Positions 11,460 to 21,767 of a stretch of 64,000 nucleotides of DNA are shown piece after piece (positions within the stretch are counted from its first letter, which is position 1; each line of letters opens with the position of its first letter). The position numbers were made by a program, and so were the translations under genes. This DNA is from Exophiala sp. HKRS030 (Eukaryota; Ascomycota; Eurotiomycetes; Chaetothyriales; Herpotrichiellaceae). The stretch spans positions 5,704,001 to 5,768,000 of the forward strand of contig JAHWDD010000002.1 in assembly GCA_023897205.1 (NCBI GenBank), read 5' to 3'. The notes beneath the pieces are model-generated. The model was not told the DNA's origin. It did no database searches and saw nothing but the letters and a program-made list of their open reading frames with translations.

Positions 11460-12301
11460 GGTTCAGCTTTTCGGATTTGATACTGGATTGCCTTGTACGC
11501 TGCTGGCTGCCTACCATGCATACCATTCCGACATCGAGCTTGTAGAAATGACTCGATTGTCCAAAGTTCTGATGTTGACCTGGAAGACTTCGGCGTCGTC
11601 TTAGTCAGGTGCGGCGGGAGGCCATGAATTCCGATTGGTAGTTCGTCTCACGCGTCATTTCTGTACTCCGTACAGACGTACGGAAAAGACAGGAGCCTAA
11701 TGTACGGGCTTTAGTCCCTGTCTTCAACGGTCAACGACATGCGTGGCACACAAACTGTGAAAACAGAGAAATGAGATCCGACAAAATTCTTCGGTAAAAT
11801 AGACGAGTTGAGGTTTCTTTTGTCTTTATGAGATCTTATCGCAGCGACATGAATGGATTCAGCTTGGCCACCTCGACTTGCACGAGCGGCGAAAAGCTTG
11901 GTTGTAACTTGTAAAAGGCAAAAGAAAAGAAATAAGGCTTTAGCCACCAGCAAAAGAACTTGAGCGTATCGCGTTCCCACTGGGCGGGTTTCCAAGTCCG
12001 GGACCCTCTGGGTCACTGGGTGGCTCTTTCTGGCGATGGGCGGGTCTAGATGGTTTCTTGGGCACCGTCTAAAGAGGCTGGGGCGGGATTTAGTTAAGGC
12101 AATATTGGCCCAAGCGCTCGCCTTGGCTTATCGTCAGGAATAGCTTCTCTGCGAATCGCTTATCATCGTGTTCTCCCGATGGCCTTGGACCGCTGGAGCA
12201 CAATTTCCCGGCACTCCGTACACAAATCCGTCCACCAGTCGACATTAACTACTCGGTACATAGGTAGTTGTTAGGCGATCCACGCTGTACCTGTCCGCTT
12301 C

Positions 12302-12325
12302 GCACGCCTGCACGCCTGCACGCCT
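12302..12325. repeat. Three tandem copies of an 8-bp unit
   Basis: The unit GCACGCCT occurs three times without mismatch, in the promoter or leader region of the carrier gene. Confidence 0.9.
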
Positions 12326-12706
12326 GCAACAATGCCGCCATCCAAATCACGCCAGCTAGGTGGTCGCAGTCAAACCTGAATTCACCTCTTGATCTCATCA
12401 TTCCTCGTCACGACTTGACCATCTCGATTATCTCTTAATTGCTTCTGCTCCCTCACGAATCCACACACGCATATACAGACACCACACATCTGTTTGCAGT
12501 GTCGCTGTGCCCAGTCGTCGCCGCCAACGCAGACATCGATCGATCTCCCTTCCTTTGCTCTTATTCCTAACCACTCCCTGTCTGATCCCATCTACAACAA
12601 GCTCCCTGGGTTCCTCAAGACAGGCCATACGTCTTCGTCCACATTCGTGTCACTCGCCTCTGACACAGACTCGGTTTCACTTGCAGTTGAATCATTTCTA
12701 CCTTGA

Positions 12707-12727
12707 ATGACCGACATGCCGTCCTGA
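12707..12727 (+). promoter_or_regulatory. Possible uORF before the AEC carrier gene
   Basis: A seven-codon frame, ATG ACC GAC ATG CCG TCC TGA, lies 180 bases upstream of the main ATG. It matters only if transcription starts upstream of it, which the sequence does not show. Confidence 0.25.
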
Positions 12728-12887
12728 GTGGCTCCATCGTTCCTCCCCACGTCACCGATTTCCAGTCAAATTACTGCGCCTCCTCGGCGGTAGGTTGGCA
12801 TTTCTGGTCCAGGATTGAGGCGACTCATCACTTATATCTTCCTTGTGGTCCTCGTATGCGCCACACTCTCAATAACACAAAAGCACG

Positions 12888-14741
12888 ATGCCCTTGGCCG
12901 ACTATTTCACCGGCCCTGTCTCCTTTGCAAACAGACAAGTCTACGGCACGCTGGCCGGCCGAGATCAGTACTCGCTCTTAAATCATGCCTCCAACAACCT
13001 ACAATCTGCCGCCGCCCATACTGGCCATCCTGACTTTGGTCACCTCATTCTACTCGTTTTCGAGGCCGTGTTGGAGGTAGTCTGCGTCAGTCTACCGGGA
13101 TATATCGTTGCAAGACAAGGTTCCTTCGACGCAGAATCACAAAAATTCCTCGCCAACCTGAACGTCATTCTTTTTACACCATGCCTTATCTTCACCAAGC
13201 TTGCCTCACAATTGACAGCTGAGAAGCTCGCTGATCTAGCCATTATCCCCGTCATTTTCATTGTCCAAACCATGGTCTCCTATCTCTCTGCGTGGATCAT
13301 CTCCAAATTTATGCGATTCAGGAAGAGACAGACCAATTTCGTCATCGCCATGGGCGTCTTTGGCAACTCCAACTCTCTCCCAATCTCACTGGTGTTGTCA
13401 CTCTCCAAGACACTCAAAGGCCTGCATTGGGAGAAGGTTCCTGGTGACAATGACAATGAGGTGGCCGCGCGCGGAATTCTATATCTCCTCGTCTTCCAAC
13501 AGTTAGGTATGCGTTACCATCTTCTGCATGGTTCGGTGATACAAATGCTGACACATTACCTATTTAGGTCAACTGTTGAGATGGAGTTGGGGTTACAATG
13601 TACTCCTCGCTCCGCCAGAAACATACACGATCGAAGAAGGCGGTACCAAGCAACCAGACGCTGCAGAACGCGGGCGTGGAGAATATCGCGATAGTGTCGA
13701 TTCCGACAACGAACAACGTAGACTCTTGAGTCCCAGCTACGATGCACAATACAGCAGCGATGATTTCGAGGAGGATGCCCAGACAAGAGTAGGCACCGAG
13801 TCCCCAACCATGTCCAAATCGGATGGCTTCAAAACGCCTCGCACTCCTCACAATCCTTCGGCTGGGTCATCTAGAAACTCTTCCACTCGGAATTTGAACG
13901 GTACTGCTACGGTTCCTGATCTCTTGGTCACCCCTACCAACGGCATGGTGGCTCATCCCCATATCGATATACCTGCATGGTTGAAGCACCCCGAGAACCG
14001 AAAATATGATGAAGAGTGTGGCGGTGTCACGGGTTATTTGAACAAAGGGAAAAACGAAATCCGATTTGTGTTTCTCAAGATCAAGCACTCGATTAAATCC
14101 GCAGCAAGCTCGACCTTTTCAAAACTCCCTCAATCTGTGCAGAAGCTCCTCTCTGCGGCCAACAACAGAATTCGACGATTCCTTGCCGGTTTAGCGGAAT
14201 TCATGAATCCCCATTGTGGGCTATGCTTGTTGCCATCCTGGTCGCCAGTGTACCCCGACTACAGCACCTGTTCTTCGACCAAGGGACCTTTGTACGAAAC
14301 TCGGTCACACGGGCTGTGGAACAGAGTGGTGGCGTTGCAGTCCCGTTGATCTTGGTGGTTCTTGGAGGCAATCTTGCCAGAAATACTATTCCTCGCGATC
14401 CTGCAGCTGGCACGACAGACCCGAAGGAGGAGAAGAAACTCCTCATCGCATCCCTGATTTCTCGAATGGTCCTTCCGACCATTATCATGGCACCATTCAT
14501 CGCTCTCCTAGCCAAGTATCTCTCCATATCGATACTGGAGGACAAGATCTTCATCATTGTCTGTTTCCTACTCTCCGGTGCACCTTCGGCTCTTCAGCTT
14601 ACTCAGATCTCGGCTCAAAACAACGTGTTCCCTGGTCTGATGAGCCAGATTTTGTTTCAAAGCTACGTCATCTGGATTCTGCCCTCCACGCTGGTATTGG
14701 TCATGCTGGCACTGGAAACCGTGGAATGGACAAAACGATAG
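12888..14741 (+). CDS. Auxin efflux carrier (AEC/PIN-like) family membrane transporter (apparent frameshift)
   Basis: The protein is a multi-pass membrane transporter of the type of yeast Ecm3/YNL095C; the substrate of fungal members is unsettled. The N-terminal half has about five hydrophobic segments (LVFEAVLEVVCVSLPGYIV, FTPCLIFTKLASQL, IIPVIFIVQTMVSYLSAWI, GVFGNSNSLPISLVLSL). A long Ser/Asp-rich cytosolic loop follows, and then a C-terminal half with about five segments ending near VIWILPSTLVLVMLALET. One intron, 13507-13567 (61 nt), joins FQQLG to QLLRWSWGYN. At 14209-14212 (CCCC) the frame breaks: EFMNP continues in the next frame as LWAMLVAILVASVPRLQ. One additional C would give NPPLWAML, the expected transmembrane start. 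The ATG at 12888 begins the conserved frame. Confidence 0.88.
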
Positions 14742-17208
14742 TCTGACAGTATTACTGAGAGCCATGGTCCTGACAATACATATGGCGCTGTCTTAACAAG
14801 CCGCAGCCATGTTGGGGCCGACTGGGTATCGAGCGATGAGTCGAAGCCGATTGGAGCTTCTTATGCAAGGAACAAGGAAATGTGAGACCCTACAGCACGG
14901 TTTGGTGAGGCGCATAATCTGTCAGGACGGACTAGGGTTTCTCGAAGCAATACAAGGAATGCAGAGGAGTTGCGGATGAGGTTTAGCGGTTTGAAGGATA
15001 GAATCAAAGCATGTGTGGCTTGTCCTGGGTACATTGTACAGAAAATTATATCGCGTCTCAACTTGGTCTTGTGGTCGGTCGGTTACTCTTCGCGCAAGTT
15101 TTGTGTAGGCCGTTATCGAGTCACGTAGGCTAGCGGTGAGACCTGCAGTAGGTAAACGGAGGACAAGATGGTCCAACAGTTGGATGCATCACATCATCTC
15201 TGCCATTAGTGGAAGGACCAATAAGTTTTGCAGAAGCGATCTCAAATTAGAAGTCTTCGAGTTTGTAGTCCCGAAGACGGAAGCGTGAAACACAACGATG
15301 TCATCACACTTGGACTGGGCAGCAGCCAGGTGGGCAGTGTGTGGGCAGTGACCTCAACTTGGCTAACGTGGTCAAAACAGCCAAAGATTGTGCGCGCCAA
15401 CTTGGTTCGCCTAAGAATCGAAATCTTTTTTTCAGGTACGGAGCATGAATGAATGACAACAGCGCTTGTACAGGCATGCGAAGGTTCCTTGACAGCGTGT
15501 CTCTCTCCTAAATCATGGAGGGACAAGGGATGTTGGATCCGGGAATTGATTGTTCTGGGTAATGACGCCCACCACCCTGCCAGCGCCAGGAACTTGGAGT
15601 AGTTACTGGAGTACTCCGTAGGTCATTGTGCCATGCAGTGCCTACTAGGCGTTGGTGGGAAGCCTCATACGTAACCAACGCACAAACGTGGGGCTTGTGG
15701 GCTGTGACTGAATGATGACGTCGAGTCGATATATTCCTTCTAACTAACTTCCTACTTGTTGATTGGTAAAGTCTTCAACATACGGAGATACTTTGTTCAC
15801 GGCTCCCTTGGATCTGGGACAAGTAGCTACTAGGCACCTACTAGGCACCTCTAACTAGGTATGTGGTTAGGTAGTTACAGTACGCACCTAGGTACGTAGA
15901 TGGTATTAGGTTGGTCGGTTTTGAATTAGCGTGCACAGCCGTTGGGCATGTTCTAATTTCTCAGAGGACTACTAGACCACTACTGTACGTACCCAAGAAT
16001 GAGGACTTGGCGGTGAATTTCCTGAAGCCTCTAGAGGCCATCTGGGCTTCTTGCAGAAAACCCTCCCAGTCATGAACCCAGCGGTCATGACTTGTGCCTG
16101 CTCGAGCACCTAGGTACCTAACTTAGTCACAGAATAGGTACTTAGGACCTCAGGGTAGAGAGTAGCCACCTTCCAAGCCCCTGGAAGCACCTCCATAAAA
16201 CGGAGATGACTTACTGTTCCTGTGGTAGGGCTTATTTCAAATCAGGGCCGAGGTCTTACGGAGCAGGCCCTCAAGTACCGAATACATACGACCTAGTAGT
16301 CTCTAACTAACTAACTGATACCTAGCACCTGCCTAGCTAACTACTGTACGTGTCAATACCAGAGACTAAAAATTAAAGAGGGTCTCTGTCAGCGTCAGCG
16401 TCCAACCTGGATGGGAAAGTCGCTTTGCCATACTTGCAAACCTGCTGGTTGAGTCTTGACCCTGACCCTTTGGCATTTGCTCTCACACTGAAAAACTGCA
16501 GGGTGGTGGCCAGGGCCCTTCTAGATTTGTTCCACCCACACAAGGTAGCTTAGATTCAGTATCTAGGTATTTAGGTAGCAAGCAGAAGGCTCTGGGTACC
16601 TTGAGTTGCCAATGTACGGAGTGCACGCATAGATATGTACCCCGTGTTCAACTGTAGGAATTAGTCTAATCTAGTCAATAGCGACCCTCCATCAAGAGTC
16701 AAGAGTCTTGTCTTCCCCGCCGATCACTCGTGGTCTGAAAAAAGAGTCCAACATGTGCGTGGCTTGATATGGCTAACTTCATGGTCGTCTACGCCTCATT
16801 TGTTGACGCACTGGTCTACAACGAGGGCTTCCATCCTACCCATTGTCCCACCATCACTGGTCAGTGGCCCTCTTAGTCCTGGTACACGCTTAGACATCTT
16901 AGTGGTTAATCCTGTCCAGCTTTACTGTTAAGGGATGCACAAAACCACAATTTTTACTTTGGAGCCCAAGGGCAAAATACATCAAGATGTTTGGCGAGTA
17001 CGAAATACCACATACCAAGTAGTACCTAAGTACTACTACTCCGTACCTAGGTAGTTAGGTGAGTTGGTGTTTACCTACCTAGGAAGTGGAGGATACGGTA
17101 CTCGGCTGTATTGGCAGGTACCGTAACTTACCACCAGCAAAATCCTCGATCCAAGGATGATAGCCACAAAAAGTCCAGGGACATGGCCTGTACCCAACGA
17201 TCGACATA
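14742..17208. other. Intergenic region rich in short AT/GC palindromes
   Basis: This 2.5-kb stretch has no supported gene. From about 15430 to 17110 it is crowded with short words such as CCTAGGTA, TAACTAACTA and TACTCCGTA. TACGGAG/CTCCGTA words are at 15437, 15614, 15781, 16257, 16615 and 17039. It ends at the TA target site of the transposon. Confidence 0.6.
17207..17208. other. TA target site duplication, left
   Basis: The dinucleotide TA directly precedes the left inverted repeat and is matched by TA at 18567-18568. This is as expected for Tc1/mariner insertion. Confidence 0.85.
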
Positions 17209-17239
17209 CAGTGGGTGCGCTAAAGTCTAGGCACACCAC
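17209..17239 (+). repeat. Left terminal inverted repeat
   Basis: It begins CAGTGGGTGCGC and ends GGCACACCAC. It matches the right end in reverse complement except at positions 5-8. Confidence 0.93.
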
Positions 17240-17296
17240 GCGTCAAAAGTCGCGACGCGTTCTACTCATGATATTGCACACTCTCTTTTGACAGCA

Positions 17297-18385
17297 ATGG
17301 CTTCACAACGGAGGCCTCTACAGTCTCTAAACCCAAATATATTATCGAGAAGGGAGTTAACTCCATATAAACGCGGAAAAATCGAGGGTGCACGCACTAT
17401 TGGCGGCTCCTGGCGGCAGATTACTGAAGCCTTACATATTCCACTCCGAACAGTTCGCAATACGATTTCGCAAGCCTCTACTCGTTACGAAGGTGCAACA
17501 CAACCACGCATCGGCAGGCCTAATATCTATGATCCTCGTGATGAGCGACTCATCCTCCGCATCGTCCGACAAAACCCAAAGATCACTTATCGACAGCTAG
17601 CCCAGGAGTCAGGCTTAAAGTTTTGTCGCTCAACATTTACTAGGCTCTTGAAAAAGTATGGAATTAAGAACTGGGTTGCTAAGAAAAGGCCTCTTTTAAC
17701 ACCTGAAAACGCTTCTACTCGATATCGCTGGGCAGACGATCGTAAAGATTGGACGACAGACCTTTGGTCTCTCGTGATATTTAGCGATGAATGCTCTCTC
17801 GAAAGAGGCGCCGGTAAGCGGCCAACTTGGGTGTTTCGAACGCCGCAACAGAAGTGGGATAAAGAGATGATACAACCTCTCATCAAAGGAAGAGATATCT
17901 CTATCATGATTTGGGGCGCAATTTGGATCGGTGGGAGGTCGGATTTGGTTGTTATGACTCGTGATGAGGACTCTCCTAAAAAGGGCTTCTCTGCGCGCTC
18001 ATATCTCCAGGTTCTCGACGATCAGATCCCTAAATGCTGGCAACCTGGGATGCTATTTATGCAGGATAATGCACCAATTCATCGTGCTAAAGTTATCGAG
18101 GATTGGTTCACAGATCACTCGATACCTCGCCTTGAATGGCCACCCTATTCGCCGGATCTCAACCCGATCGAGAACGTCTGGGCAATCCTGAAATCTCGCC
18201 TCATAGAGCGATGGCCTCACCTCCTCACTACTAGTAGGGATAGAGAGGCCTATGAAGCACTCAAAACAGCAATCATTCATGAATGGGATAACCTAGAACA
18301 AGAGATTATCGATAATTGCATCAAGAGCATGGATGAGAGGATAAATCGGGTCCATACCGCTAAAGGCTGGTATACACCGTTTTGA
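17297..18385 (+). CDS. Tc1-like transposase (DD34E)
   Basis: The protein has 362 residues in one exon, counted from the ATG at 17297 (MASQRRPLQ); the open frame extends three codons upstream without an ATG. The N-terminal part is a paired-type helix-turn-helix region (ITEALHIPLRTVRNTIS) followed by a GRP box (RIGRPN). A second HTH is around YRQLAQESGLKFCRSTFTRLLKK. The DDE domain shows FSDECS (Asp164), MQDNAPIH (Asp257) and YSPDLNPIENVW (Glu292). Thirty-four residues lie between Asp257 and Glu292, so the triad is DD34E and complete. The product would bind the TIRs and cut and paste the element at TA sites. Nothing in the frame suggests inactivation. Confidence 0.95.
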   Translation: MASQRRPLQSLNPNILSRRELTPYKRGKIEGARTIGGSWRQITEALHIPLRTVRNTISQASTRYEGATQPRIGRPNIYDPRDERLILRIVRQNPKITYRQLAQESGLKFCRSTFTRLLKKYGIKNWVAKKRPLLTPENASTRYRWADDRKDWTTDLWSLVIFSDECSLERGAGKRPTWVFRTPQQKWDKEMIQPLIKGRDISIMIWGAIWIGGRSDLVVMTRDEDSPKKGFSARSYLQVLDDQIPKCWQPGMLFMQDNAPIHRAKVIEDWFTDHSIPRLEWPPYSPDLNPIENVWAILKSRLIERWPHLLTTSRDREAYEALKTAIIHEWDNLEQEIIDNCIKSMDERINRVHTAKGWYTPF

Positions 18386-18535
18386 GAGCCTCATTTCTAT
18401 ATCAAATCTACACTAGTCGATAGAGGAAAACCTCACAATCAAGAATATCTACTTTATTTCGAATTTGGCCAAAAGATGCACTCACAGGCTTAATTTTGGT
18501 GCGTGGTGCATCAAGTTCATGAATCATGAAATGAG

Positions 18536-18566
18536 GTGGTGTGCCTAGACTTTAGCGCTTTTACTG
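18536..18566 (-). repeat. Right terminal inverted repeat
   Basis: Read inward on the minus strand it begins CAGTAAAAGCGC and ends GGCACACCAC. The TA duplication follows at 18567-18568. Confidence 0.93.
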
Positions 18567-18568
18567 TA

Positions 18569-19160
18569 CAAAACCTCCTGTTCTGGCTGATTCCATCTCT
18601 ACATACATACGCCGTACACGAACCATTTTCCCGCGAATCGTATTCATCTTCCCCTCCACCAAATATCAATCTCCTAACAAAGTCGTCGTCCTATTGACTT
18701 TTGAGAACCGTCGAATATAACCACGACATATTTCATCCACCCATTCCGTCCGTCTGTATCATCCATTCCATCTGGCAATCCGACTTTGTCTTCGCTCCAA
18801 CATCTCCCACCCAATTTCATTTGCCTTCCACAACGTTGCAGCTCGGCCCTGCAACTTCCGGCCAAACCTAACTACCTCAGCGTCAGGTATCACTGCCAGT
18901 GCTTGCTCAGCAATTACCTTCTTTCCTCTTCCATCGAATGGGACCCTACCCACTACCAGCACCTTTCTACACCCCATATCTCTCAACCGCCTTTCTCCTC
19001 CTCAAACCAAGGCGTCCTGGTAGGATCGTGTCGCTCGCTCTATAGCACGATTGCCTTCCCATTCGACCCGCATCTGGTACCATCAATTGCGTGCCGAGTT
19101 GTTCAAACACTTGCCTCAAGCGCTCCTGCGCACCCAAAATACCCTCCCTCATCATTCACC
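18569..19160 (+). promoter_or_regulatory. Leader/promoter region of pbs2
   Basis: The 592 bp are strongly pyrimidine-rich (many CT and TCC stretches), as is usual for long leaders of fungal signalling genes. The transposon end sets the left border, so the insertion sits within the likely promoter of pbs2. No separate gene is seen. Confidence 0.5.
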
Positions 19161-21220
19161 ATGACCGACTCCGAACAGCCGCCCTCGCCCGAACTCTCCA
19201 GGAGCCCAGAAGATATCTCTCCAGACCCTCCTTTGGACGGCTCACAATCCCCTCCCGCAACTTCAGCCCCTAGACCTCCATCCTTGAACAACCAAAGAAT
19301 AGCCATGGCTTCGTCTATCAACCCCTCCTCTGCCCTCTTGGTCCTACAAATGCCGCTCGAAGACCTGCTCCACCACCGAGCCGAGCCAGTGGTCTAAATT
19401 CAGATTTTCAGGCCAAAATGAAGGCTTTTTCTTTATCCAGGCAAGGTGCACCCTCGATGCAGGCTGCTCGTTCTGGCGTGCCAGGTCAACAAAATCCTCC
19501 TACAGGTGCCTTTACGGGCAGCGGACTGGTGGGGGCATCTCCAACATCTCCCAATAACTCTGCCGCGAACCTCCGATTACCTCCAAGACTCAATCAGCCA
19601 AATACACCCAGTTTCGCATCTCCTCATATACCGAACAGTCCGCAGGCAATGAGTCCTCGTATGCCTGCTGGCGGACTGGCTGCCAAGCGTGGACTCAAAG
19701 GTGCTCTGAAGCTCTCAGACGCCCAGAAACCTGCCCCAGTCGGGCAGGAAGCCGAGAAGCAAGACACAGGTTCACAGTTTAGCAAATTCTCGAGCATCAT
19801 TGACACCCAAAAGGGAACGTTGAACTTCCAGAACAAGGCCGTTATTCACGGCAGTGGGATTGATTTCGCTGGCGGTAGCACATTCTCAATATCTCTGGAT
19901 GAAGTTGATACTATAGCGGAACTCGGCAAAGGAAACTATGGCACTGTTTTTCAAGTGCGACATGCCCGGCCGAAAATGCGTCGACCAGGTCAGGGACTCA
20001 GAGGAAATATGGTCCGCCAGGCATCAGTCTCGAATTCCGCAGGGGATGAAAGTGAGCCGCAGACTCCAGCTCCGGGCACCAGTGGCCTAGTCATGGCCAT
20101 GAAAGAAATCCGGCTGGAGCTGGACGACACCAAATTCGCACAGATTATTATGGAATTGGATATCTTACATCGCTGTGTGTCGCCGTTCATCATCGACTTT
20201 TACGGCGCATTTTTCCAAGAAGGCTCCGTCTATATTTGCATCGAATATATGGATGGTGGATCTATCGACAAAATCTACGGGGATGGAGTTCCTGAAGGTG
20301 TCCTGAGAAAGATTACTCTATCCACGGTCATGGGTCTCAAGAGTCTAAAGGATGATCACAACATCATTCATCGAGATGTGAAACCAACAAATATATTGGT
20401 CAACACTCGAGGACAAGTCAAGATTTGCGACTTTGGAGTCAGCGGCAATCTAGTGGCTTCCATTGCCAAAACCAACATTGGTTGCCAAAGCTACATGGCA
20501 CCTGAAAGGATTTCAGGAGGTGGAATGGCACAAGCTGGCGCAGGAGGAGGCTCCTATAGCGTTCAGTCCGATATTTGGTCTCTCGGCTTGACCATCATCG
20601 AATGTGCACTCGGCAGATATCCTTACCCTCCGGAAACATACGACAATATATTCAGTCAATTAAGTGTAAGTGGCTTTCCATGATTAAACTCCCCATCCTG
20701 ACGTTGAATTTAGGCCATTGTTGATGGATCGCCACCCGATCTACCGGCCGATACGTTCTCCCCAGCTGCCATCGATTTTGTACGGGGCTGTCTCAACAAA
20801 ATCCCAAGGTTACGACCAACTTATGCCATGCTACTCCGTCATGCATGGCTAGCTCCCCTGATGAAGCCACCAACCATTTCCGAGGATGAGGAAGCAGAAG
20901 CAGCAGCCGAGGCAGGTATTGAATCTGCTTTCTCAAACGAAGCCGCTCCGGATACAGCGGACAAAGAGGTTGCGGATTGGGTCAAAGAAGCCATGGAGAG
21001 GAAGAAATCCGGCAAAATGGCTGTCAGCAAGAAGCCTGCTCTTCACGAAGCACCGCTGGATGCTGTTCCAGGCAGTCCTCTCCATGCCGATGGCGAATTG
21101 TTGGCTGTAGTGGAGGGGACTGAAGCTCTTGACCTGAAGCCCAACCCGGGGGTACCTGTGGAGTTGCCTAGTTTGACGGCGGCAAAAGTGCACAGTTTAG
21201 ATTTCGCATCAGCGACATAG
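19161..21220 (+). CDS. pbs2: MAP kinase kinase Pbs2 of the HOG pathway (apparent frameshift)
   Basis: Pbs2 phosphorylates the Hog1/SakA stress MAP kinase in the cytosol. The start is the ATG at 19161 (MTDSEQPPSPEL). The kinase domain shows the P-loop GKGNYGTVF, then an insert of about 45 residues (usual for this family), MAMKEIRL with the ATP lysine, IIHRDVKPTNIL, and DFGVSGNLVASIAKTNIG, whose Ser and Thr in SIAKT are the activation sites. One intron, 20666-20713 (48 nt), joins SQLS to AIVDGSPPDLP. The N-terminal part is split between two frames: the first stops at 19395-19397, while the continuing frame reads ASGLNSDFQAKMKAFSLSRQG. A lost base near 19340-19341 (GG) would join them. With that the protein has about 670 residues, the usual length. 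Confidence 0.93.
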
Positions 21221-21767
21221 ATTGTTGGATGATAACACAAGGCTTTTCTATGTCAGGATCACGAGATGTCATGAGGAAGATTGAGCATAATGTTACAATT
21301 ATGAGACACGAGCATTACGTTTGGTAGACAGAAACAAGGGCAAAGAGCATCGAGGTCGATGTTCCTATTTCTTCCTAGCTAAGATGTTGTATACGTCCAA
21401 AGTACATGATTTGATTCTCATACAAAGTGCATGCAACTGACCTTCGGCGCCCCAGGCGGGACTGACGAGGCTCCTGTGAGGAGAAAATCGGGCTCGGAAA
21501 ACGCATCATACAGACCACAAATTCAAGCCATGATGTCACCGTTTTCCCGGCGAAAGATTACATACACCTTGTGATCTCGTAGTCTTACAGAGATCATCTG
21601 CTCAAAACCACCATCAGCGGTTCGATTGACACGGGTTACATACGTATGTCATGCATTTTGCTATCGCCAAATTCTCAAGACCCCACTAATCGCTGCTATG
21701 AAGCTATGATCGCCTAATTTGTCGCTGAACACGACCAGAACAAAAAAGACTAAACAGACTCACGACC
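21221..21767. other. Intergenic region pbs2 to the SAC phosphatase gene
   Basis: This stretch of 547 bp has no gene. It holds the pbs2 3' UTR and the promoter of the next gene on the same strand. No repeat was noted. Confidence 0.55.

Larger units (their letters stand above)
11460..12887. promoter_or_regulatory. Divergent promoter region, MDR gene and AEC carrier gene
   Basis: This 1.43-kb stretch is without a gene. It contains two CTCCGTA words (11666-11672, 12214-12220), an 8-bp unit GCACGCCT repeated three times at 12302-12325, and long pyrimidine-rich tracts before the carrier gene that look like a leader. A seven-codon uORF lies at 12707-12727. Confidence 0.55.
17209..18566 (+). mobile_element. 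Complete Tc1-like DNA transposon, 1358 bp
   Basis: The element has 31-bp terminal inverted repeats, TA on both sides, and a single intact transposase gene filling most of its length. Its size suits the Tc1/mariner superfamily. The TIRs agree at 27 of 31 positions; the four differences are adjacent (positions 5-8: GGGT on the left, AAAA on the right when read inward). No stop or frame break is seen in the transposase, so the insertion is probably young. It lies between the AEC carrier gene and pbs2, about 590 bp upstream of the pbs2 start. Confidence 0.93.

Noticed and set aside
10299..14741. A secondary metabolite cluster around the MDR oxidoreductase and AEC carrier genes
   Set aside because: No synthase, P450 or cluster regulator is next to them; the Ppo-type gene and the Zn2Cys6 gene lie tens of kb away among housekeeping genes.
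17209..18566. RIP (repeat-induced point mutation) of the transposon
   Set aside because: The transposase is intact, base use is not AT-shifted, and the TIR differences are mostly outside CpA context.
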